Shown piece by piece: positions 32,531 through 43,522 of a stretch of 46,166 nt of DNA. The notes under the pieces were generated by a model, which ran no database searches, was not told the DNA's origin, and saw only the letters and a program-made list of their open reading frames with translations. A program made the translations under genes and the position numbers. Source of the DNA: Saccoglossus kowalevskii (lineage: Eukaryota > Hemichordata > Enteropneusta > Harrimaniidae); contig NW_003137828.1 in assembly GCF_000003605.2 (NCBI RefSeq), forward strand, positions 507,907 through 554,072, read 5' to 3'. Numbering within the stretch: the first letter of the stretch is position 1; every line of letters starts with the position of its first letter.

Positions 32531-35500
32531 TAATGCGAACGCAAGTGTGTTGTTGCGCGGTTGGGGATCTTTCACGTCACGGTTAATTTTAGAAATTGCT
32601 GCGACCTACATTCATTCATCGAACTTAATGTTACCCCTTGTTAGCGCCTTGCCTTTTATAATATATTTGCTGGGTTTATAAGAGTATCGTAATACGAACA
32701 AATTAAACAGCCTTCACAGTTACCCATTGTCGAGATGAAAATGTCAGGAGAGACAGTGGTGATATTCAATACCCTAAAATGTCGTCTGGTAAAAATAAAT
32801 ATTAAAATAACGACTCGTCGTAACAGACAGTCGGAGTACCGGTGGCTGGCCGTAATTCGCGATTTCACGTGCGTAATGTACCATCGCCAGGATCGCCGCT
32901 CAAAGTTCATAACATTGATATGGTCAAGGTGTAATTTAACATTTCGAGTTGTTTACGGTTGGTCAAATTGTTACATAATGAAAACTATTAATAACTATGA
33001 AAACCTTCGAAAGCGATGCAATTTCCGGTACTGTCACGTCACGGCAGACGTTATTGATCATAGTCGTTACGGCTCACTGTGCATAAGTGATGGCTTCGCT
33101 CCGTTAATTGCTTCGAGTAATTACCGTTCAATTCATCGTAGAAGTGTTGTGGTAATGTACATGCTTTGCAAGTGGAAATACGTTTACAGTGAATCATCGA
33201 CCTCGACTGTCTATATTATCACAGTTCGAGTCTTCCTGTTCTAGCAAACAACTATATGAACATATATGCTGTACAAATAGTTTCAACGATTCATAGGTTG
33301 CATAATTGTCAAAGTGTCGGTTTGGCCGCCATATTTTTTTTTGATCGCAATACATCTTAAAGAAATTCGACTTCTCTGGTGTCTAGTACAATTCAAAATG
33401 ACACGAATCACTATTTACGAGTGGTGGGTTGTGAATACTGTGCATATATTCTTTAGAAAATGTATGATGTGACATGCGTAAGTTCTGATAAGAGTTTCAG
33501 ATCAAAACAAAGTGTCGACCACCGAATCTCGTGTGCGCATGTGCATTTGTGTAATTTAAAAAAAATAATGAGTAAATGCAATATTACAGAGATATCGTGG
33601 TTAACTTTATTTCAATGTTTTTGTGTTTGGGGTGTAATTTATCAGACAATATATTCTCTTTTTATAGCCGCAAAATTGTCGACAGTTTATTACGGGCTAT
33701 TACAAATTGTAGCTTGGAAAATACTTCAGCTCAATGTGGAGATTCGAGACTTAGTAAAATAAATGTGCAAATTAAAAATTGACCTTACAATATACGTTCA
33801 AGTCTTTAAGCCACGCTCTGGCACGTTTATTTTAGCTCCGACAATATTTTTTTTTCTTCAATAGAGCACCCATTAATGATGTATTGTCATGGGACTTCGT
33901 TTTCATTGTACGTACTTACTTTCAAGTACGATTGCTGTTTAAAATGTACGTTATCCGTGCTGAGCCTGTAGGTTAGGTAAAGTGATTAAATTGAATTTGT
34001 CTGGTCTTGTCTGTAACGGAGACGTTCGAGGCCAAAACAGTCCATATAGTATTGCGCCCTCTCCGGAGTAATTCAGATAAAGTGAATTAGGCTTTAAAGT
34101 TGACATTTAGGGCGGACCAATTGGAACCATGAGGAGGGGAATTTCAACGATTGATTGAAATTCCCCCGCAGACGATGCTGAATTGCCAACCCCTTACGAA
34201 AACAGGCAATCGATCAATGGAACTATAAATGGCATAATTCCGTGAATTCAGAAACTTACGATCGTAGACACGTCATACAGCCAGACATTACATTGATCGA
34301 TATTGGAAACGCACGCGCACCAAATACATTGCAATAAGTTTATTTTACATAATGTACATGTACAAGAAAGCGACAATTTGGGGGGGGTGGATTTGGATAT
34401 CGTGGAATGAAATCAACGTAGATAGTATTCATAGAAAGTTCGTAATACATTTGAGACTGAGAATGGTTGTGTCAATTACATCCCGTGATACATAAACAAT
34501 AGCTTGCAGCCACTACACATGAAGTTTTATTTTTTCGACGCTACCTCTCAGAATCCATGTCTATGAAGTAGAACTCATTATACCCAATCAGAGAATATCA
34601 AGTGCCGGGAAGTCGGCATATAACGAAAGTATGGACTTACCTGTGTCTTGTAGTTAAAGAAACAGCGCCCGGGTAAAGGATATTACTGGTTTCCGCTCAA
34701 CGGGTTTGAATCAGTCTCCGCATTATTCATTTTTCATACTGACAATGGACTCGTGTTCTTTGATCCAGTTGTACCATGGTACTTCATTAGTGTGTTCATT
34801 ACACTCTGTTAGTCGAAGCAGGGATAATAACGTCCTAACGGTCCACCGAAAAAATAGAATGAGGAGATGACAGAAAATAGACTCGATTATAATAGTGTGT
34901 ATCAATCTAGTCGCCGCTGTGCCATTGCTGAACACGTGGTATTCAAGGCTGTTGAGATAACTCAGCACCCTCCTCCTGTTTAATATATCACATCATGTGG
35001 GTTAAACGAACAAGTGGAATGTTAACGTGTGGGAATAATGATATTAAGTTTGTTAAATCACTGGGAGCGTTTCAACATGTAGTGTGGTGAATAACACATA
35101 CTATCACCATGACGATCATGTTATAGAATAGTTCGAAAATTAATAAAAATTACCCCGTTTCCAAGGAAACCAGCGTTATGTATTCACTGACTTGACGGGT
35201 AGGGAAACTCATGTTCAAAACGAAAATTCGATATAGGAAGGGAGTGAAACACTTAATGGATGTTTCACGTTGTGTGCACCCGGTGTAAACCAATTTAGTT
35301 TTTTTTTTGTTTCAGCGCTACTCGTTAATTAGATGTTCGCGTCCACAACACTGACGTTGTGTACTCAGTGCCGCATCTTGTCAATTTCTACCAATCACTC
35401 GGCCAATTAGCTCGCAACTCATCTGCTTCTGAGTGGCATAACCCAGAGCTGCTTAGCGTGAGCGCCTGGTTGCTTGGCGTGGATGAATTCTTATTATGAA

Positions 35501-36453
35501 TCTGATAAACACGCTTAACTGTGCATCTCAGTTCGATCCTCGTATTCAGCGGGACAGTAATACAGTACGGTGTCTATTTCGAACACATTATATGGCATTA
35601 TCGTTTGGTTATTACTTACTGTAAAAAGGTTGAGTTGAAGTTCAAGGAGATTTAAAAGTACAGTGAAAAGAAGACAACTCGTTCAAGTAGTCTATATATA
35701 TACAGCAAAGAAAACTCGAATGTAAAGAAAGTGATTAAACAAGAGTATCGAACCAATTTAATCAAATTATGTCAATTACTGCTTTATTAACTCTATACGA
35801 TGATGGTCACTACTTACGGCGGCAGAGTTGAAGCCTTCCCGGCATGCCAAGCGTTACGCAAACCAACGCGCGAAGCTGTCTAAACCACTCTAAACCAGTT
35901 ATGTTTAAAGATGCACTGTGAAAAAAATATTGTTTGGTACTACAAGTTGGTGACCAAATTGAGCGATGCTTTCTTCCATCTATCAATTTTGTTTTTGCTG
36001 CACGCTATTCGTTCAATTAAAAAAAATAACACTACTGCGCATGTGCAGTTATTGTTGTTGTACGTAACACGACAATTATTGTAGGCGCAGAATACACGAA
36101 ACTGCTTGCTATAAATATTAATCCAATATATTCATTAATATAGAGTAACAAACAATTATTAAAAATTGCATGTTCTTATCCAATAATCCTTTAATTTCAT
36201 TGTGTGGATCTCAACAATTTATATCATCATCTTGTCTCGAAGTATATCGCACACTGTAATAGCTCGGCTCTAATTCGTTACTGGATACCACGTGACTCAA
36301 ATAGGATTTATTTTCCACAAACATAGTACGTGCGTGCATCATAGCCTAGAACTAGTGCTTTATCTGGAAATTTCCCGTTTTTTTTTTTTGACAGCGATAT
36401 TAACGTATATGGAATGCGCTGTTCCGGCATATACATACATTTGTCGAACCATT
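32531..36453. other. Gene-free stretch with complex-sequence islands
   Basis: The 169-codon plus frame at 32735-33244 has no recognisable domain. Stretches 34,000-34,330 and 35,330-35,560 are less AT-rich than the background and may be conserved non-coding elements. Inferred from composition only. Confidence 0.35.
34136..34166. other. Perfect 12-bp inverted repeat hairpin
   Basis: GGGGAATTTCAA (34136-34147) and its exact inverse TTGAAATTCCCC (34155-34166) flank a 7-base loop. Each arm includes GGGAATTTC, close to a Rel/NF-kB site, so this could be two inverted protein sites or an RNA hairpin. It is not followed by a T run, and no nearby gene is evident. Confidence 0.5.
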
Positions 36454-36588
36454 TTTAAAGCGCGGTGGTCGTCGCGCAGCGCGTGTTCGAATTTCATGTA
36501 AATAAACAATGTATTTTACACGCGTTGTATACGTCGCTATGAGTCCCATATCGAACAGAACGCGTCGTGACGACTGCCACCCTTTAAA
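36454..36588. mobile_element. MITE-like element, family A, copy 2 (best preserved)
   Basis: Imperfect terminal inverted repeats of about 37 bases: the left runs from TTTAAAG (36454) to GTGTTCGA (36490), the right from TCGAACAGAACGCGTCG (36551) to CCTTTAAA (36588). They enclose about 60 bp of AT-rich DNA. A spurious small frame overlaps the left repeat. No transposase is present, so it is non-autonomous if mobile. Confidence 0.75.
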
Positions 36589-38696
36589 GCTGCAAAATGA
36601 GATCGTACTTTTGTGTCAATGTGTGTATTTGAATTAATATGTGACGTAGTTGGAATATGTTATACAGTATTCCAAAAAACGCGAATAAACCTTGAACTGG
36701 CTTTCAACAATACTATTCAGTAAATTCATGCGCTATCTCGGCACTCGGTATCCCACTTACATGGCATAAAGGTAAAATTGCTTATATTCCAATAGCATTC
36801 TATACAAATTATACAACGAGGTTTATATTTAAATAATAACACATGATTGTGAGGGTAATGTCACAATTTGTTGTCTACCTAAAGGATGGTGGTCATGAAC
36901 ATAATATTGATGATGCCAGAGCCGGGTGACACTAGCAACTGCACGTCGTTTTCTTCATAGCAACATTATTAATGCGTCTACATACTCACTTGCAAAGTCT
37001 ATGGCTCTGTGTTTTGAGCCGAGCATCAGTGATCAATACTGAATACGTACAATTCAATACATTGATTGACCAATTTCAACTTTTGTTCTCATTAAGAGGC
37101 TTGCCATGAAATGGTAAAATAATAAGGGGTCATGCTATTTCTTAATACACACATAATACTATATATTATTTTTTCATTGTGCAGAACATCTGAGATGCTG
37201 ACTACTAGTATAGATACTTATAACAAATTCTAGATATGATTCAAACCCGTAACCGAATGTGCTGCACGTTCGGCACAGTTCATTATTATTATTCTTAATA
37301 CACATTTGTTTGAGTCTAGTTGCATAGTATTTTGAATCATGATCTGTGTGTCACTATTCAAGCTACATCACGTAGTTCTGAAAGTGTAGATTTAATTCAG
37401 CCGTTTTAATGATGAAATATACACCAGAACGTTTATGAACCATTAAACATTTTTTCGAAGAAACAATACAAATACACACACTGCTTATTTTGGTACTTCA
37501 CATGCGTATTAGTGGTATTTTAGTTTGGACTTTGTCGTGACAATATCTAACGATACATCATGAGTACATGCTTTTGTCCACATTGCTTCTTTAATGATGT
37601 TCACAGAATACCGAATAATATAATACATCGATATGACTTAAGTGTGTAGGGAGAGAGAAAGGGGGGGCACCTAAAAAGGCTCACCTTGTTTTGATCTTTC
37701 ACAGGAGGGATCATAACAAAGTTGCTGTTGGGTATGCCACAAATCCCTCTTCCCAGACAGTTCATAGACTACTCAGCATTATAGAAGGATGTACGTCTCA
37801 TGAGTCCATTGGTATATTATGATATTAGGTCATCTTACAACTTGTCTAGAGCCAATTTTTCATTCTAAGATACAGAAATTCCTCAGCCTCTCATTTGAGT
37901 TTGAATTTTGCTTGGTCCCATAAAGTGAAAAAAAAATATGTTGTGGTATATGGTTGTTGACGCCACGAAGTAACATCACTTTTAGTAGGTTTAATATATC
38001 ATTACCCTAACCATATATTTGACACAAAATATTGCCACTATAAAAAGTTGTAAAATATGGGCACCGCGTGTCAGAAACGCATTCTACGCTAAAGAAAAGA
38101 TCTCGCAAACCCATCAGGTTCATCGCGCCAATAACACGAGTTCTCGAAACCATGTAGTTGAACAGTGGGAGTTATGTTGCCGTTAAACACTTCGACACCG
38201 TTGGACGTCCTGAGTCTATTTTAGTACTTGTGTGACCCTTCGGTCTAAAAATAGCTCCAATTAACTCGGATCCTGGAATTGAAGTAGGTAAGAAACTATG
38301 TCGTATATTTAGCTAACAGCACTGTCAATTATAAACACAGTGAGAAACTAGGTTAACCATCAGTTAAACCGAGTGCGTTAGAATGTGCCCAAAATATGCC
38401 GGGAGTCACAATTAGTAAAATAACAATTGGATTTTCGACGCCTAGAGGAAGGACAAATCTAATCAAAACTGATTCAATGGTTAGCCCCGTTTCAAACTAA
38501 TCTCGTACGCATTTAAACTGGTTAAATTACATTTAGACCTAAGATTAAGTTCCTATTGTTTTTGTTCGATTTTTCATTTTTCTTCTTTCGCCGTTATTCT
38601 TTTTCGTCAGCCGTTTGAGTAAACCACTGAACGGAATAACCTAAAATTCATACTCCCTACTGTGAACCGGTTCACCTAACTTTTTAGAATTGTTAT
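36589..38696. other. Gene-free stretch
   Basis: No tandem repeat, long inverted repeat or recognisable coding segment was seen. Confidence 0.45.
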
Positions 38697-38770
38697 TGGT
38701 CACCAGGTTCGGCGGCCATATTGGTTTAAAGCAAAACCGGGGTGGTCGATTTAATTCCGGGGTCACGGTC
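38697..38770 (+). repeat. GGTTCGGCGGCCAT interspersed repeat, copy 1
   Basis: TTGGTCACCAGGTTCGGCGG then CCATATTGG, an A-rich stretch with AAACCGGGG, and TTAATTCC. It aligns over about 70 bases with the copy 202 bases downstream. No coding potential. Confidence 0.7.
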
Positions 38771-38898
38771 TCAGCAACATAATTGTATGTGCTATAAATA
38801 TCATCAATGAGAATTAAAACATGTCACGTGCGTTATAAATAATATTTCAAATAATGCTTTGGAAATCTCCTTCTTCAGATCAATTATTCCTTTTTGTG

Positions 38899-38972
38899 TA
38901 ATTGGTCACGTGGTTCGGCAGCCGTACTGGATTTTAAGAAAACCCGGAAGTGCTCCATTTATTGTATTCCAG
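38899..38972 (+). repeat. GGTTCGGCGGCCAT interspersed repeat, copy 2
   Basis: AATTGGTCACGTGGTTCGGC then AGCCGTACTGG, AAACCCGGAAGTGCTCC and a TTTATTGTATTCC tail. The core combines an E-box (CACGTG), a YY1-like GGCAGCC word and an ETS-like CCGGAAGTG. Confidence 0.7.
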
Positions 38973-39179
38973 TGGAGGCACAGTGATGTGATTGCTGTTA
39001 TTATAGTATTACTAATATGTGTTCTATCAATATCACAAATACAAAGTCTAGCATGATATATGGCTTTTGCATTATAATATAATTTTATTCCAAAATGGTT
39101 CTTTTAAATCAGAACCATTAAAAATCAACTATTCTGCATTTTGCAAATAGCGTGTAAATATAGTGTGCGTTACAGTAAC

Positions 39180-39245
39180 AGGGGTCACGTGGTTTGGCAA
39201 CAATGTCAGATTTAGGAATACCAGGCAGTGCTCTATTTATCTTAC
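39180..39245 (+). repeat. GGTTCGGCGGCCAT interspersed repeat, copy 3
   Basis: GGGGTCACGTGGTTTGGCAA, then CAGGCAGTGCTCTATTTAT. Same order of words as copies 1 and 2, about 280 bases after copy 2. Confidence 0.6.
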
Positions 39246-40214
39246 ATGAGAAATGATTTTTTTGTAACTTGTCACAAAATACAGCTATTATGTAATTGCA
39301 ATAAATATTTAACTAAATATTGTAAGCCATGGTGTGAGATGTATTGTGGACAGATGTGTTGGACTGTAATGTGCTAAACTAAATAGGTTTATTGCATTCG
39401 CATGTGAATGGTTTGGTAATGTGTAAGGACTCATTGAGACTGCCGTTGATGTTCCAAATGCATGATTAGAAATGAACAATGGTTGCAACATTTTTTTATA
39501 GCAGTTGGAGAACACATAACAAATATTGGTTGCTATAGTATTTTAATATTACATAAAAACGAAATCCCATGAAGGAATCATGATATACTGTTTAAACATC
39601 CATTTCACGTGACAAATTGCCCAGTATAGGAACAGGACTCACGACCATCAGTATGCAAAAAGTAACACTAGATCAAAGAACTTATTCCTCCAAGAAAACA
39701 AAGGTTATTGGGGTTTTATGATTGTCGAGGGTTTGAATCCCACCTGAGGCTTTTGGCAATTGTTTTTGACTGTTGTTTTGTCAGTGTCAGTAAAACTTAT
39801 ATAATGTATAATTTCATGAGATTTTATGTAAAGTTATGTAAATTATTTTTGACATATACAAAGTTAATGTGTATAATTAAATGCAATATGGGCAATTACA
39901 TTACATTATTAATATTGTTGTTTGGTACTGTTGATGCATATATTGGAATATGGTTCACCCCGAACTTAAAACGCCCACACCCAAGTATTCGTTCTATGAA
40001 TGTCTGTAATGCGCATGCGTACTAATTGTTTCTGTACGTACAATAACAATCATATATATATATTTCATGTGTCATCAAACCAATTTTTTAATTTAAGCGA
40101 AATCATAATTCTATTCTTCTCAGCATGAAACAACGTTATTAAAAATACATGTTTTCTCCATATACATCTTTAATATTGTGAGTGATAGTAGCGTGCCGAA
40201 AATAAGATCATGTA

Positions 40215-40450
40215 CTAACTGGTCATGTGACCTCACTGATGTTTACTCATCTAATTTCCAGAATCTATTATTACTTGTACTGGCACACATATACTAACTA
40301 GGTATTGTGCACATATATAAACATATTTTGATAAACTATTATCTGGTCATGTGACCTCAATAAATTATGCACACATCTAAAGCACAGATATTCAATGTTG
40401 ATACATATTTATTACTAACAGAACTACTAACCTCACTAATCTAAAATTTC
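40215..40450. repeat. Second cluster of the ~125-bp GACCTCATTAA family
   Basis: CTGGTCATGTGACCTCA occurs twice, with CATGTGA at 40224 and 40348 (124 apart). The second copy continues AATAAATTATGCACA, matching the ATTAATATGCATAA of the 30.4-kb unit. Confidence 0.6.
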
Positions 40451-40645
40451 GCATGCAACACGTATGTGTCAAGTGCATTAGAATTTGAGAATCCTTGAAC
40501 CATCAGTTAAATGTAAAACTTGTATCCCTGTGATGTTGTTCACAGCTTTAATTAGGGTCCAAGACTCTATTGTTTTTTTGTTAAAGTTTTTCTTTTCCTT
40601 TTTTTATCATATTTGGCCATAGCTTCTTACGAGAAAAAAATAATT

Positions 40646-40712
40646 GTTATCAGTCACATGGTTTGGTCGCCATCTTAGATTCTGGCAAAAATGTGTTTCT
40701 CACGAGTGCTTG
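40646..40712 (+). repeat. GGTTCGGCGGCCAT interspersed repeat, copy 4
   Basis: TTATCAGTCACATGGTTTGG then TCGCCATCTTAGATT and CACGAGTGCT. Diverged, but in the same order as the 38.7-39.2 kb copies. Confidence 0.5.
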
Positions 40713-40813
40713 AACTATCAACTTGCTATTTTGCATGTAGCCTATATTTGCATGTAGCTTATAGCTTATATTATCCTCGGAGAAAAATAACATATAGGTC
40801 AGTGGGTAAGTAT

Positions 40814-41239
40814 GGGACGACGTCAAAAGATCGATGTCGGATAAAAAACTTATTTGCTTTAGGGTGGGGGGGGGTCCATCCTACAAAAACGATTTTATTT
40901 TTTAATGAAGTCAAAAAAATCTTGGAGTATTTGTAGTTCGTTTTTTTTCTATCCAATCATGGACAGAAATAACCGAAAAGGAAAAAAACACATCCAAGAC
41001 GAGAAAATGGTTTGATTCGAGTGTAAATATGTGCGTCGATTGAAGTGCATTTGTAAAGTCTGTTTACACCCACCCGACAGCCAACTGCTATGCAATACTA
41101 CTGTCCGATTATCAGTTTGTATTAATGGTGAATGTAGTCTGACGCCATGACCAATATTTATCAATTAAGTTTCAGTGGGGGGGGGGACTAACGGAATTAA
41201 GCTTTGTATCCGACATCGATCATTTGACGTCGTCCCAAA
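40814..41239. mobile_element. Non-autonomous element with long terminal inverted repeats
   Basis: The left end GGGACGACGTCAAAAGATCG continues ATGTCGGATAAAAAACTTA. Its near-perfect inverse lies at the right end (41196-41236), roughly 40 aligned bases. Both ends run inward to a G-run or its complement. An 8-bp direct repeat GTAAGTAT occurs at 40806-40813 and 41240-41247, a candidate target-site duplication (three extra A at the right junction). The 8-bp size would suit hAT- or P-like elements. No transposase frame is present. Confidence 0.75.
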
Positions 41240-41247
41240 GTAAGTAT

Positions 41248-43384
41248 TAAGGCATATTTAGCCTTCAAACTTGGACTCATAAAAGCTGCTCCATAGCTTT
41301 AGTTTATTGTTATAATTGTACCAATTAATGGTAAATATCTAGTGGTTGCAGTGTATGTGTTAGGACACAATCCGGGTCTATTCAATCGGTAGATTTCACT
41401 GTCACGAGCAACAGAACAGCAGTTGAGTTTGCTTGATCAAATATATTTGTAATTGACTCCCCAGAGTGAAGTTTAACTTTTAGTCTTGGCGTCACACGGA
41501 TCCAAATTTTCTGTAGTTATATGAAGCATTATGAACGAAAACATGTGATTATGAATATTGTTGTTTGTTACTGTATGCTGCTTTTGAATACATTTCACCA
41601 TGATTTATCATTGCCTGAAACCGTTGTTCTTGTAGCACACATTTGTCATCAGACGACTCGGAAACGGGTATATGTCCTGCAAACAGTTTAGTTTATGATA
41701 AATCATATTATTATACATCTGTCACCGTAATACCATAAGTTACAGCGTTCCGTAATTTTGCGGTATTTTACAGGGTATTTTCATCCTACCATATAAAGAA
41801 ATGCGAATTCCAAATATGGAATAATTACGCGCGTAACCGTCCTCTAATAATAAAAACAAACATGGCTACCACCAGGGTTTGACCGCCGGCTGATGTATCA
41901 TTGGAAGGGAAAGATGTATAATAATAAGGTTATTACGAGGATACCTCAAAGTATGCACGAAGACAGTACAGCGGCAGTATCGACCGACGCGCAATATACA
42001 CGATACATGTGATCGTTCATAATGCATCTTTAAATAACATTACGTTTCAAAACGTTTTTGTCTTCATATTAAGTATTGTTTGAGACGGCAAAGCTCGGCA
42101 ATATTAGATTTGATATATAAAAGTATTTAAAAACTCCGATTGCAATATTACGAATTAGATCCGTTTAATTTCCTGCTTGCATTTTGCCGATTAGTCAGTG
42201 TTACAATTCAAATCAAACGTGATTGCATACTTAGTATATGTTTGTTCAGACGCTGTGTTTGAAGCGACGGCTTGAAGCCACCGTCAGGAAACAAGACAAA
42301 ATGGCGAAGTCGTCTGCAAGGTTTTCATCTGTTTAATCACTTGATCATGAACTATGGCGACCACAAAAGGTATTGATCACATCGGTATTTCCCGGAATGG
42401 GTTGATTAGAAGAAAAAATGACATGACGCTAATTGAGTGTGTCAGTTTAGTCACTGCTCTATTATAAAATTGTAGCGTAAATTCTATTTTTTTGTCATGT
42501 GTAGGGTTGCTTTATTTGATCGACAAACACTATATAGGAGGAATTCCCTATTGGCGATGATTTGCGGTCTAGTGGATGAATGGCCTGCAACTTAGCGAAT
42601 TGCAAAAAATGTGATGTAATAACAACAGGTCAAAGGTCATATTTAATTAATTATTGATTAACTTTGTCTCGAAGAGAGCAGCTCGGGTTCACGCGTTATT
42701 ATTACCGATAATTGCGTTGTCATCATCAATTATATGATGAAGATATTGAATAGGCGTATTAATTTCCTCCATCGTATAATCGATTTTTTTTTTCTAAGAC
42801 GAATGTACAATGTGCAAACTCTACGGCAAGAATCTGCCGCTTTGATAAATTCGTAGAAATAGGACTCTGCGTGGGAGATTGGGTGCGCACACTTTGTTCC
42901 TTTTCTTTTATTTTTCTCGCATCTCCCACAAAGAGTATGAAGATTAATAAACAAGTAATAATAATAAAATTAACGCTGAATTTGCCAAATAATATAGTAG
43001 TACACCACTGTAACAATCAATTCAATAAGTTGCAATAAAATGCAAAAAAAAAAATCATACTTTTTTCACACCTCTGCTATGTTAAAATTTTGCATATCTT
43101 TTTTAAGCTTGCTGTTGTAAAAGCATTTTTTAATGTTAAGTATAATGTAGTTGAGTATAATAATAAGTTTTTATCTCCCAAGATAATGTGTTTGCTTATT
43201 AATTTATTTTGAATTCATAAGGCCTTACCCCGAATATTGTACATAGATCTCCATGAAACTTGCTAATAACTGTGCACACTCTACGGCTACCGCAACAATC
43301 TCTCTTTTTTTATAGAACCTGCTGATAACACAGTTTCCCCTGCGCATGCGTTGCGTGTGGGCTCAGTGAGCGGAGAAAACCTAT
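41248..43384. other. Gene-free stretch
   Basis: Contains the 41.9-kb dispersed repeat, a small hairpin GACGGCTTGAAGCCACCGTC near 42265 and a CGCATGCG at 43343-43350. Minus frames at 42730-43016 overlap each other and are not convincing. Confidence 0.4.
41908..41980. repeat. Dispersed repeat (CGAGGATACC family), copy 2
   Basis: TGTATAATAATAAGG, TTATTACGAGGATACC and CAAAGTATGCAC align with 3235-3300. The inverted right arm of copy 1 is not evident here. Confidence 0.6.
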
Positions 43385-43522
43385 AGCGATTAAAGCGCCA
43401 ATGCTATACTATTGAGTAAACAAACAATCATGATGTATTTTATACGCATGCGTCGTGTGGGACCCACACCCAACAAAACGCGGTGCGATGACAGCGGCGC
43501 TTTGAAAAACGCTGCGAAGATA
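43385..43522. mobile_element. MITE-like element, family A, copy 3
   Basis: AACAATCATGATGTATTTTA and the right part (CAACAAAACGCGGTGCGATG...) align with the interior and right end of the 36.45-kb copy. The ends carry inverted AAAGCGCC and GGCGCTTT. CGCATGCG at 43445-43452 falls inside it. A direct repeat of GCATGCGT..GTGTGGG lies just to the left (about 43345). Confidence 0.6.

Noticed and set aside
32735-33244. 169-codon plus-strand frame
   Set aside because: Longest non-repeat frame after the BTB/kelch gene, but it has no recognisable domain, unremarkable composition and an overlapping minus frame. A frame this long is only mildly unexpected in 46 kb.
35440-35560. GTTCGATCC word suggesting a tRNA
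   Set aside because: The flanking bases do not pair as a T-stem and no cloverleaf forms.
39700-39760. tRNA-like B box GGTTTGAATCC
   Set aside because: No convincing A box, anticodon arm or acceptor stem can be folded around it, and its T-stem has a mismatch. At most it is a decayed tRNA-derived SINE fragment.
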